The notes under the pieces are model-generated. The model was not told where the DNA came from, searched no databases, and was given only the letters and a program-made list of their open reading frames with translations. From Chitinivibrionales bacterium (GTDB taxonomy: Bacteria; Fibrobacterota; Chitinivibrionia; Chitinivibrionales; FEN-1185), in assembly GCA_035516255.1 (NCBI GenBank), contig DATJAL010000030.1, positions 24,913 to 88,912 of the forward strand: a stretch of 64,000 nt of DNA. Direction: 5' to 3'. The translations under genes were made by a program, and so were the position numbers. How positions within the stretch are numbered: the first letter of the stretch is position 1; every line of letters begins with the position of its first letter. Below are positions 16,703 to 24,345 of the stretch, one piece after another.

Positions 16703-17749
16703 TCACTCCTTCACCACCAAACTCTTCCCGTTCCTGCCTTTTTTAATCACCCGTCCGACAATCTGGGTCCTCGCATATCCTTTGTCAATCAATTCCGCTT
16801 TCATCCTGTCGGCCTTTGCTTCCGGTGCGCACAGCAGCAGCCCGCCCGACGTCTGCGCGTCGAGGCAGAGCATTTTCATGGAATAGTCGACGTCCTTTTC
16901 AAACAGGCATTCTTTTTCCACGAACTCCTGGTTGCGGAAGGCCGCGCCCGGGATGCAGCCTGATTCGGCGAGCTCGTACGCGCCCGCGAGCACGGGTATC
17001 TCCTCCGAATCCAGTTCCAGGGTCACGCCGCTTGCCTGCGCCATCTTGAGGCCGTGGCCGAGCAGGCCGAAGCCGGTGATGTCGGTGGCGCAGCGGACGC
17101 CGTATTTCCGCATGACCTCGGCGCCGGCCTTGTTGAGCAGTTTCATGTTGTCAAGGCACGCCTCGTAGTCCTTGTCTTTTGCGTCGCCCACGCGCCTGCC
17201 CGCGACCATGACGCCCGCGCCCAGGGGTTTGGTGAGGATGAGCGCGTCGCCGGGTTTTGCCCGGTCGTTGGTGATGATTTTGTTCGGGTGCACCACGCCG
17301 GTGACCGCGAGTCCGTATTTGGGCGGATAGTCGTCTATGGTGTGGCCGCCGGCGACCACGGCGCCCGCCTCCTTGATTTTCCGCAGGCCGCCGGCCAGGA
17401 TCTCCCGCAGCACGTCAAGAGAAATTTTCGATGACGGGAACATGCAAAGGTTGAGCGCCGCGATGGCCTTTCCGCCCATGGCGTATACGTCCGAGAGCGC
17501 GTTGGCGGCCGCGATCTGGCCGAACTCGAAGGGGTCGGAGCAGACCGGGGGGAAAAAGTCGGTGGTCAGGATGACGGCGATATCATCTGTCAATTTGTAC
17601 ACGCCGGCGTCGTCATGCGTTTCGATGCCCACGAGCAGGCGTTTGTTCACGATTTTCGGCAGGCCTTTGAGCGCGTCGGACAGTTTCTGGGCCGGTAGTT
17701 TGGCGGAGCAGCCGCCGTGTTCAACGGTCGAGAGGAGGTCGAATGACAT
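16703..17749 (-). CDS. selD: Selenide, water dikinase
   Basis: SelD uses ATP and selenide to make selenophosphate, the selenium donor for selenocysteine, selenouridine and Se-cofactor synthesis. The active-site segment HGGCSAKLP has Cys14 and Lys17, so this SelD uses Cys rather than Sec. The ATP-binding features DDAGVY, TTDFFPPVCSDPFEFG and AGGHTIDDYPPKYGLAVTG are all present. The length of 348 residues is normal. It lies upstream of ptsI on the same strand with a 202-base gap. Together with yedF (28083) and a DUF1573 gene with an in-frame UGA (34442) it indicates active selenium metabolism. Confidence 0.95.
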   Translation of the reverse strand: MSFDLLSTVEHGGCSAKLPAQKLSDALKGLPKIVNKRLLVGIETHDDAGVYKLTDDIAVILTTDFFPPVCSDPFEFGQIAAANALSDVYAMGGKAIAALNLCMFPSSKISLDVLREILAGGLRKIKEAGAVVAGGHTIDDYPPKYGLAVTGVVHPNKIITNDRAKPGDALILTKPLGAGVMVAGRRVGDAKDKDYEACLDNMKLLNKAGAEVMRKYGVRCATDITGFGLLGHGLKMAQASGVTLELDSEEIPVLAGAYELAESGCIPGAAFRNQEFVEKECLFEKDVDYSMKMLCLDAQTSGGLLLCAPEAKADRMKAELIDKGYARTQIVGRVIKKGRNGKSLVVKE

Positions 17750-17818
17750 TGGAGTATCCCGGTTGATTGATAATTACTATATTACCTACTAAAGATAAAT
17801 TCAAATCACGGCTCAAGC

Positions 17819-18250
17819 ATGAAATTCGGAAAGGGGAGCGCCTTGAAGAAGATAATCCTACTTTGCATTCTTGTTTTTTCGACGTCAACTTTTGCCTGGA
17901 AAAAAGAAGCGCATTTCATCAGCCTGCCCATCATCGAGGGCGCTGGGCTTTACACGTCGATACGCTGCCTGATGGACACGAAATCCGCGGCCACGCAGGT
18001 CCCGTCAATCGCCACCATCACCCTGCTCGCGGGAAACGCGACGCTCGGTGCGGTCTCGGTGTTCGGCCCCCAGGAAAATTATCCGGTGCTGCGCACCATT
18101 CACCGGTACGTGGGTTTCGGCATCACCGCGGCCGCCCTGTGGATGAGCGTCGCCGCGGGAAACGACAGAAACGTGAATAATTTGACGAGGAATATTTCTT
18201 ACGGATACACGGCGGTGACGACGGTGCCGATTATCATATTCTCTTTTTAA
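17819..18250 (+). CDS. Hypothetical membrane protein
   Basis: The 143-residue product has an N-terminal hydrophobic signal (IILLCILVFSTSTFA) followed by about three more hydrophobic segments. Its loops contain HRYVGFG and NLTRNISYGY. The single histidine before a membrane segment is a weak hint of cofactor binding, but I recognise no family. The gene is divergent from selD with a short shared gap. Composite element 2 begins 8 bases after its stop. Confidence 0.6.
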   Translation: MKFGKGSALKKIILLCILVFSTSTFAWKKEAHFISLPIIEGAGLYTSIRCLMDTKSAATQVPSIATITLLAGNATLGAVSVFGPQENYPVLRTIHRYVGFGITAAALWMSVAAGNDRNVNNLTRNISYGYTAVTTVPIIIFSF

Positions 18251-18258
18251 CAAATAAG

Positions 18259-18788
18259 ATTCTGGTGGGGGAAGTTTCCCCGTGGGGTGCGGTTTCCGCC
18301 GCCTCCTTCACAGAAAAGAATAAAACAAAATCCTGAGGCGGCGGCGGTCCGCACCCGCACCCCCTCCCGGGTGCAGCCATGTACCGGCGGTTGCAAGCCC
18401 GCACCTTCCGCTGGGCGCGCCCTTGATGCCACCGATTGCCAAGGAATCCTGAAAAGTTTATTTAAATCCGATAATTTTGGATTTTTAAAGTTAACTTACC
18501 TTGCTTATTTCCCTTTTGCTGCGAGTCTTCCGCAAATTGAGAGGAAAAAACGGTAGTGACAATTTATTGCCTGATCGGCGCCATCAGAAGTTATTGACGA
18601 ATCAGAATCTCGCCGCCGCGTAAGGCAGGACTGGAGGCCGCGCTGGAGCGCGGTGCTGCCCGGCCCTCGCCGCCAGGCATACAGGGGCCGTGGCAGCCGG
18701 AGCCGAAGGCGAGACCGGAAGGACGGCCGACCCCGAACAAAAAAGGCGGGTATTTAACCGCCTTTTTTGTTCGGGGGAACGCCCAGAT
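18259..18788 (+). mobile_element. Composite B-C structured element 2
   Basis: The left end is ATTCTGGTGGGGG and the right end GAACGCCCAGAT, the same imperfect inverted ends as element 1. Module B (18263-18430) has the variable stem GCCGCCTCC with GAGGCGGCGGC and a GGGTGC...GCGCCC hairpin. Module C (18571-18788) has GCGTAAGGCAGGACTGG, the CCGCGC/GCGCGG hairpin and the ACCGGAAGGACGGCCG core. Its variable hairpin has a perfect 19-bp stem (18731-18749 with 18758-18776). The element fills the whole gap from one gene's stop codon to the next gene's stop codon. Confidence 0.72.
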
Positions 18789-18790
18789 TT

Positions 18791-19279
18791 TTATTCTTCA
18801 TCTAGATGATTAAACTCCGCGTTCTCCAGAAACGTCTTCGGCTCAGCCACGAACTCCAGCAGATGCTCCACCAGGTGCTCGTGCTTCTGCTCTTCCTGGA
18901 TAAGGTATGTCAGGATTTCCTTTTGCGGGGACGAGGGTGATTTTGCGAGCATGTCTTCGTACAGCGTGATGCTTTTTCGCTCCATCTCCAGTGCCTTGGA
19001 ATATGCCTTTGAATATTCATACACGGTTTCGGGAAAAGAGAAGTGGGACGACAATCCCGCGAATATCCGCTTTGCCTCGGCCGAAACCGTGCCGGACGAC
19101 GACGGATGGGGGAACGTGGTGTTCCGCCATGAGTTGAAAAGCTCGTAATGCTGCTGCTCCTCGCCTGCAAGGAGTTTGAAGATTCCGGACAGTCCGGGAA
19201 CAGGGGTCTCCCGGGCGAGCTTTTCGTAATACCGTTTGCCTTCCTGTTCGATGTTTTTCGCGAGTTCGAGCGGGTCCAT
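18791..19279 (-). CDS. Ferritin-like / rubrerythrin-type diiron protein
   Basis: Four-helix ferritin-like proteins bind a diiron centre for peroxide or iron handling. Residues NIEQEGKRYYEKLA, GEEQQHYELF, EMERKSITLYEDML and EEQKHEHLVEHL supply the two paired Glu/ExxH motifs. No rubredoxin domain is present. An ATG at 19297 overlaps the DOMON gene stop (TAATG). The ATG at 19279 has an AGGG site at good spacing and is preferred. It is the last gene of a run that begins with ferritin at 20653. Confidence 0.82.
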   Translation of the reverse strand: MDPLELAKNIEQEGKRYYEKLARETPVPGLSGIFKLLAGEEQQHYELFNSWRNTTFPHPSSSGTVSAEAKRIFAGLSSHFSFPETVYEYSKAYSKALEMERKSITLYEDMLAKSPSSPQKEILTYLIQEEQKHEHLVEHLLEFVAEPKTFLENAEFNHLDEE

Positions 19280-19296
19280 GAGGTTTCCCTTCAGCA

Positions 19297-19833
19297 TTAC
19301 AGCGTGATGGTTTTAGTCGCGTCGTCCTTGTGCTTTTTCTTTATGTCGTTCGTGGCGCCGGTCGCGAAAATCAATTTCACCTTTGCGCCGGGCACCAGCT
19401 TGACGTCCTTGGGGTCGCCGCTGTCAAGCGGGATGGTGAACGAGAGCGTGGTGACGCCGCTTGCCTGCGTGCAGTCGCCGGCGATGATGTTGTTTGTGCC
19501 GCCGAGCACCGTGTCGGGCGCGTGGGTGAACATGCCGTCGCCGAACTCGTCGGACACCACTGCCTTTCCGTCAATCACGCTGCCCAGGATCAGATTGGCG
19601 CCCTGCATGGCGCTTTTGGGATTGAAGCCGACCGCGATCCAGCCGTTGGTCTTGCACGAGACTTTTGCGACGAGGTTTGCGCCGTCGATCCGGTAATTGA
19701 ACGTGAATTTTCCCGCGATGACGGTTTTCATGGGCGGTTCCTTGCTTGTTGCAGCAGCGGAGTCCTGTCCGAAGGTGAAAACGGCTGCGAGGCACAGGGC
19801 GGTCGCAGCGACGGCCGCACGGCGGGAAATCAT
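19297..19833 (-). CDS. Secreted DOMON-domain protein
   Basis: DOMON domains are extracytoplasmic heme- or sugar-binding beta sandwiches. After a signal peptide (ISRRAAVAATALCLAAVF) the protein shows the typical pattern NGWIAVGFNPKSAMQGANLILG and later the FTHAP and LSFTIPLDSGD strands. The ATG at 19833 follows a GAGGAG site; an upstream frame start is less likely. It overlaps the preceding small membrane protein gene by 4 bases, so the two probably form a complex, possibly a heme-linked electron carrier. That is an inference. Confidence 0.82.
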   Translation of the reverse strand: MISRRAAVAATALCLAAVFTFGQDSAAATSKEPPMKTVIAGKFTFNYRIDGANLVAKVSCKTNGWIAVGFNPKSAMQGANLILGSVIDGKAVVSDEFGDGMFTHAPDTVLGGTNNIIAGDCTQASGVTTLSFTIPLDSGDPKDVKLVPGAKVKLIFATGATNDIKKKHKDDATKTITL

Positions 19834-20069
19834 GCTTTGCTCCTCTTTTTGAAAAAGGTTGATTTGATCCATGTCCAATTGAGGTAGGTGTGAAGAATGA
19901 TAAGCGCAAACAGAATATATCCGGTAATCAGGTGAAGTTGACGCACCGTCCCGAACGGGATCACGTCGGAGAAAAAGGTAAAAAGAACCGCGGTCACTGC
20001 CTGCGCAAGAACAAAAATTGCCAGTGCCGGGTTGACGTATTTTAATGCAGTTGTCTTCGAAAACGCCAT
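19830..20069 (-). CDS. Small membrane protein, cytochrome b561/DUF4405-like
   Basis: The 79-residue protein has two hydrophobic helices (ALAIFVLAQAVTAVLFTFF and LHLITGYILFALIILHTYL) and His residues near HLITG and LHTYLNW. Those are the kind of positions that ligate heme in small b-type cytochromes. A perfect AAAGGAGG site precedes the ATG at 20069. It is translationally coupled to the DOMON gene. The pairing suggests a membrane anchor and electron partner for the DOMON protein. Confidence 0.72.
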   Translation of the reverse strand: MAFSKTTALKYVNPALAIFVLAQAVTAVLFTFFSDVIPFGTVRQLHLITGYILFALIILHTYLNWTWIKSTFFKKRSKA

Positions 20070-20098
20070 TGATCCTCCTTTGTAAAGGGGCAATAGGG

Positions 20099-20653
20099 TT
20101 ACGCCCCGCCTCCGGCCGCCTTCATCGCGGCCTCGACGCCCTTTGAAAAGTCCGTGGGGACCGTGGTCATGCGGGCGGCCTTTTCCTTGTCGAGAAGGTA
20201 GAGCGCGGCAGTGTCGGTGCCAATGAGCTTGAGCTGGGCGATGATGTCGTTGTCGTTTTCCTCCTCTTCGGTCTGCTCCGTGACATACCACTGCAGAAAC
20301 ACCTCGCTGGCGTGGTCTTTCTCCTTTTTCGCAAGCTCCACGAGCCCGGCGATGCATTTCGTGATGAACTGCTCGTGCGCGAGCGTCTTGGTGAACATGT
20401 CCATGGGAGACTTGAACTCGGACGGCGGCTCCTTGATGGGGAGCAGCTTCACCTTGCCGCCCATCTTGATCACGTATTCATAGAATTTCATGGCGTGCAG
20501 CATCTCCTCGTGGTACTGCACCATGAACCAGTTGGCGAACCCCTTGAGCCCCTTGAACGCGCAGTCCGCCGACATGGCACTGTAGAGGTATGCGGAATAC
20601 ATTTCGTTGTTGATCTGGACGTTCAGGGCCTCTTCCATTTTTTTTGAGATCAT
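20099..20653 (-). CDS. ftnA: Ferritin
   Basis: This is a non-heme iron-storage ferritin. The 184-residue product has NVQINNEMYSAYLYSAM, YHEEMLHAMKFYEYVI and VTEQTEEEENDNDI, which supply the ferroxidase-centre Glu and His residues. The C-terminus is a short helical tail (GVEAAMKAAGGG). AGGAGG lies before the ATG. A palindrome at 20686-20700 sits where an operator might be. It heads a run of iron and oxygen-handling genes on the minus strand. Confidence 0.93.
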   Translation of the reverse strand: MISKKMEEALNVQINNEMYSAYLYSAMSADCAFKGLKGFANWFMVQYHEEMLHAMKFYEYVIKMGGKVKLLPIKEPPSEFKSPMDMFTKTLAHEQFITKCIAGLVELAKKEKDHASEVFLQWYVTEQTEEEENDNDIIAQLKLIGTDTAALYLLDKEKAARMTTVPTDFSKGVEAAMKAAGGGA

Positions 20654-20685
20654 GCGATCCTCCTGTTAAATAAAATGGATGATAC

Positions 20686-20700
20686 TATTCGGAACGAATA
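20686..20700 (-). promoter_or_regulatory. Possible operator palindrome upstream of ferritin
   Basis: TATTCG-GAA-CGAATA is a perfect 6-3-6 inverted repeat about 33 bases upstream of the ferritin start. Its position suggests a regulator-binding site. It does not match the Fur or PerR consensus that I know. Confidence 0.35.
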
Positions 20701-20768
20701 TCCTCTTTCGGCAACTGGAAACATAATAAAAGGCGCATCCAGACTCACGGAAAATCATCCAGGAATCA

Positions 20769-20975
20769 TCATTTCTCCTCCCATTTGCCTTTTTTCCGGT
20801 GACACTCGATTTCGCGGTCCGCTTCGGCCTTGATCCGATACGCAATGTCCCTCACGATGCCGTACAGCACGCCGCACCCGTCATCGTCGCGTTCCAGGTC
20901 GCCTTTGTCCGCAAGGGCCAGAAGCTGGCGGGAAAGCTCGAGGGTCTGGCGAATGTTCTGATTGTAAGGCTTCAT
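20769..20975 (-). CDS. Small conserved-looking protein of unknown function
   Basis: The 68-residue product begins MKPYNQNIRQTLELSRQLL and has an acidic GDLERDDDGCGVLYG segment followed by a long charged helix. The DDGCGVLYG pattern looks conserved, but I cannot name the family. A GGCGG site precedes the ATG at 20975; the longer frame to 21026 is less likely. It lies upstream of ferritin on the same strand, so a role in iron or redox handling is possible. Confidence 0.6.
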   Translation of the reverse strand: MKPYNQNIRQTLELSRQLLALADKGDLERDDDGCGVLYGIVRDIAYRIKAEADREIECHRKKGKWEEK

Positions 20976-21250
20976 AGGTCCGCCTTTTTCATGATGGTCC
21001 CGATCATTGTAAAATCTAAACTGCATTTCCTATGCCAACGGCAGAGCAAAGTGATGAAAGCTGGCATTTTTTAAAAGGTCGATATAAAAGCCGTATGAAA
21101 TTTGAATCGGGGAGTACCAAGTCAAAAATTATGATAAGGCAGCATTATAATTATACACATATGTCTATTTTTATCGGACATTCCAAACATTTTTCAGAAT
21201 AATTGCTCCATTTTCCGGTTTTTTCCCATAAAAAACAATTATTGGCGGAT

Positions 21251-21265
21251 TGGCACATCATTTGA
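21251..21265 (+). promoter_or_regulatory. Sigma54-like promoter upstream of trxA
   Basis: TGGCAC-N5-TTGA matches the -24/-12 pattern (TGGCAC-N5-TTGC) except for the last base. It lies 46 bases upstream of the thioredoxin start. The window also encodes a sigma54 activator (44638). Evidence is weak for a single match. Confidence 0.35.
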
Positions 21266-21310
21266 AGAAATAATGTCAAACATACTGATAATCAGGACAA
21301 GGAGATGAAA

Positions 21311-21625
21311 ATGCATAAGGAAACCAGTGATTTGACTTTTGAAAATGATGTGCTTAAATCCGGCGTGCCGGTGCTTGTGGATTTCTGGGCGCCGTGGTGC
21401 GGCCCGTGCAAAATAGCGGAACCCATTCTCGAACAGATCGCCCAGAAAACGTCGGGAAAGGCCCAGGTCTTCAAGATGAATGTCGACGAAAACAGCCTTA
21501 TTCCCGGCAGGTACGGCATTACCGCGATTCCTACGGTGATTGTGTTCAGGAACGGAAGGATCGAAAGGGAATTCGTGGGCGTGCAGCCCGAAAACGTTTA
21601 TCTCGGCGCGCTGGCGCTGACCTGA
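21311..21625 (+). CDS. trxA: Thioredoxin
   Basis: This small cytoplasmic disulfide reductase has the active site FWAPWCGPCK near residues 24-33, the cis-proline segment AIPTV, and FRNGRIEREFVG. The length of 104 residues is standard. ATG codons occur at 21305 and 21311; AAGGAG ends at 21304, so only 21311 has workable spacing. The gene is divergent from the small 68-residue protein. A second thioredoxin-fold gene follows after about 50 bases. Confidence 0.92.
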   Translation: MHKETSDLTFENDVLKSGVPVLVDFWAPWCGPCKIAEPILEQIAQKTSGKAQVFKMNVDENSLIPGRYGITAIPTVIVFRNGRIEREFVGVQPENVYLGALALT

Positions 21626-21678
21626 TTTCTCAAGGCAGGGATTATATTCTCCTTCTTGGATGAAAGGAAATCCCTGTG

Positions 21679-22083
21679 ATGAAAAACACGTTCCTTGTTC
21701 TGGTGTCGCTTCTTGGCCTCGTTTGTTGCGGATGCGGCGGAGAAAAAAAATCCGTCATAGTCCCGGTTCTCACCGGCAAGGAACTATCCAGCATCATAGA
21801 CAACTCCGGCGACACGCTTATAGCATTTGACAATTACGCCGACTGGTGCGTGCCGTGCCACGTGCTCGAGCCCACGCTCGAGGAAGTCGCCCGAGAGAAC
21901 CAGAAGAGGGTCGACTTTTACAAGGTCAACGTCGACCAGGTGACCGAGGCGGTGCAGACCTTCGGCATTCCCGCGGTCCCGTTTGTTGCTTTTGTCAAGA
22001 ACAAGAAGGTCGTTGCCTCGCTCACCGGCGTGCAGCCGAGGGAAAGTTACGAGAAGATAATAAAGGATAATAGTAAAAAATAA
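21679..22083 (+). CDS. Thioredoxin-fold lipoprotein
   Basis: A signal peptide with lipobox-like LVCCGCGG places the protein in the cell envelope. The mature domain has the thioredoxin active site YADWCVPCHVLEP and the cis-proline GIPAVPFVAF. The length of 134 residues fits a single-domain periplasmic thioredoxin. It probably reduces disulfides of exported proteins, but its partner is not evident. A GTG at 21676 is possible, but ATG at 21679 with the upstream AAAGGAAA is preferred. Confidence 0.85.
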   Translation: MKNTFLVLVSLLGLVCCGCGGEKKSVIVPVLTGKELSSIIDNSGDTLIAFDNYADWCVPCHVLEPTLEEVARENQKRVDFYKVNVDQVTEAVQTFGIPAVPFVAFVKNKKVVASLTGVQPRESYEKIIKDNSKK

Positions 22084-22092
22084 ATTGATAAT

Positions 22093-22734
22093 TCTGGGCG
22101 TTCCCCCGTCGCAGAGGGGGCGGTTTGCGAACCGTCCCCTATGCGACGGGGGCGGCCGTCCTTCCGGTCTCGCCTTCGGCTCGGGCTGCCGAGGCCCCTA
22201 TATGCCTGACGGCGAGGGCCTGGCAGCACCGCGGCTCCAGCGCGGCCTCCAGTCCTGCCTAACGCGGCGAGAGATTTCCGGTTAGTCAAAAGCTATTTGT
22301 GGCGCCGATCGGACAGTAGTTTTTACCTTCCAAACAACACTCGCAATAACTTCTGCTGGAACAATATTTTCTTCCGCCGTGTAAAGCCTGACCTGCCGCT
22401 GACTGGTCGCTAGCCACCCGGGTTTTCGCATACCACAAGACTCGGGCGTCAGAGAGGGGGCACCTGCCTTCGCCGTAGCGGCTTCGCGCAGGCAGGCAAC
22501 GTAACCTCTGCGGTTCATCCCCCTCCGCCTCCGGCGTTTTCCCTCTTTGAAAGGGGGAAAAAGATGTGCGGCAAGTTACCTTTTATCCGCGCGCCAGGTT
22601 GGACTGGAGGGTGAGCAAGAGCGAATTGCCGGCCGTCCCCTCGCCGAAGGCGACTTCGGGCGGTCCGGTAACGAGGCGAATAGCCGAGCCCGGAAGGAGA
22701 ACCGTCGCCGCGCTTCGCGGCGGGGCGCCCAGAT
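22093..22734. mobile_element. Composite C-C structured element with inverted C modules
   Basis: A C module on the minus strand (22093-22314) and one on the plus strand (22589-22734) face each other. Their 3' ends (CTGGGCG on the left, CGCCCAG on the right) form the outer inverted repeats. The left copy has a long variable hairpin at 22103-22152 and the complete 5' part (GTCCGATCGGCGCC, TTTTGACTAACCGGAA, GCGTTAGGC). The right copy lacks the 5' part. The middle 22315-22588 is unique DNA with one small open frame on the minus strand that I do not believe is a gene. The whole 22084-22867 gap is explained by this element and the lysS leader. Confidence 0.68.
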
Positions 22735-22867
22735 TTTTATGTTTTAACACTGTCTGAATCTTCATGGTATTTTCCCCCCGAATCAACTATTTTTCCTATT
22801 CTTTATCGGATCACTTTCAGTCAAACACCAAAGCAGAAATTATCAAAAAAGCAAGGAGCCCATTTCC

Positions 22868-24343
22868 GTGGAATTGTCCGGACCGCCAAACGACCAGCGC
22901 GCCGTACGCATCGAAAAAATAAAAATGCTGCGCGAGGCGGGCGTGCTGCCGTACGCGGAGCGTTTTGAAAAAACCCATTCCCTGGCCCAGGCAAGGGCGC
23001 TTGCCGACGGCGCCAAACAGGTGCGCGCGGCAGGCCGCGTGGTGGCGCTGCGCGGGTTCGGCAAGCTCACCTTCGGCCATTTGCTCGATTTTTCGGGCAC
23101 CATGCAGTTTGCGCTTCAGAAAAACAAGCTGGCCGCGCAGTTCGAGCTGTTCATGAAAACCGTTGACATCGGCGATTTTGTCGGCGTCGAGGGCGACATC
23201 ATCACCACCAAAACGGGCGAAAAGACCATCGACGTAACGCAATGGACCTTTCTCACTAAAACCTTGCGGCCGCTGCCGGAAAAATTCCACGGGCTTACCG
23301 ACCCGGAACTGGTGTACCGGCGGCGCTACCTCGACCTCATCACCTCGCCCGAGCACATGGAGCGCTTCAGGAAGCGAACGCAGGTCATCAAGACCATCCG
23401 CGACTACCTCGACGCCAACGGGTTCACCGAAATCGACACGCCCGTGCTCGCCAACAAGGCGTGCGGCGCGCTGGCAAAGCCCTTCGTCACGCACCACAAC
23501 GCGCTCGACATCGACGTGTACCTGCGCATCGCGCCAGAAACCTACCTCAAGCGTGCGATCGCGGGCGGGTTCGAGCGCGTATACGAGTTCGCGCGATGCT
23601 TCCGCAACGAGGGCCTCGATGCGTCGCACCTTCCGGATTTCACCCTGCTCGAATATTACTGCGCCTATTGGAATTATGATGACAACATGAAATTCACCGA
23701 GGCGCTCCTCAAACACCTGCTCATGCAGGTGTGCGGCGGGCTCTCCATCAAATACGAGAACACGCAGATTTCGTTTGACGGCGCGTGGCCGCGCGTTTCG
23801 TTCCGCGACCTCATCCTCAAGGACTGCGGCATCGATATCAACCAGTTCGCCACCAAGAACGAGCTGCTCGCGGAAATCAAGGCAAGGGGCATCACCTTCG
23901 AGGACGACGTGGACGTGAAGCGCGCCGGCCGCGGTAACCTCGTCGACCTTCTTTACAAAAAGGTGTCGCGTCCCGCGCTTGTCGATCCCGTGTTCGTGAT
24001 CCACCACCCGCTCGATCTGTCGCCGCTGGCGCGGAAAAACGACAAAAACCCGGACGTGGTCGACCGCTTCCAGCTCGTGGTGAACGGGTGGGAGATCGTC
24101 AACGCCTACTCCGAGCTCGTGGACCCCATCGACCAGGCCCGGCGCTTCGATGAGCAGGCGAAAGCGCGCGCGCAGGGCGACGCCGAGGCCATGGAGGTGG
24201 ACAACGATTTCCTGCTGTGCATGGAATACGGCATGCCGCCCATCTCGGGATGGGGCATGGGCGTGGACCGCGTGGTCGCGCTCTTGACAAACGCGCCAAA
24301 CCTCCGGGACGTGATCCTGTTCCCGCTCATGAGGCCCGAGTAA
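22868..24343 (+). CDS. lysS: Lysine--tRNA ligase, class II
   Basis: LysS charges tRNA-Lys. The N-terminal OB-fold (about residues 50-150) leads to the class II core: motif 1 around FTEIDTPVL, motif 2 in RVYEFARCFRNEGLD and motif 3 in GWGMGVDRVV. At 491 residues it is the normal bacterial length. The start is GTG at 22868 with AAGGAG at 22853-22858. It is immediately followed by a LolCE permease and LolD, probably one transcript. Confidence 0.95.
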   Translation: MELSGPPNDQRAVRIEKIKMLREAGVLPYAERFEKTHSLAQARALADGAKQVRAAGRVVALRGFGKLTFGHLLDFSGTMQFALQKNKLAAQFELFMKTVDIGDFVGVEGDIITTKTGEKTIDVTQWTFLTKTLRPLPEKFHGLTDPELVYRRRYLDLITSPEHMERFRKRTQVIKTIRDYLDANGFTEIDTPVLANKACGALAKPFVTHHNALDIDVYLRIAPETYLKRAIAGGFERVYEFARCFRNEGLDASHLPDFTLLEYYCAYWNYDDNMKFTEALLKHLLMQVCGGLSIKYENTQISFDGAWPRVSFRDLILKDCGIDINQFATKNELLAEIKARGITFEDDVDVKRAGRGNLVDLLYKKVSRPALVDPVFVIHHPLDLSPLARKNDKNPDVVDRFQLVVNGWEIVNAYSELVDPIDQARRFDEQAKARAQGDAEAMEVDNDFLLCMEYGMPPISGWGMGVDRVVALLTNAPNLRDVILFPLMRPE

Positions 24344-24345
24344 CC

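Noticed and set aside
18571..18788. Group II intron or retron RNA as identity of the C module
   Set aside because: No domain V signature, no reverse transcriptase, and the ends do not fit; left as an unnamed structured element.
22282..22518. Minus-strand 78-codon ORF inside the C-C element
   Set aside because: No SD, no family resemblance, and it runs through conserved repeat DNA.
24217..24345. Longer start for the LolC/E permease
   Set aside because: It overlaps lysS by 40 codons with a non-membrane sequence; ATG at 24346 gives the normal N-terminus.
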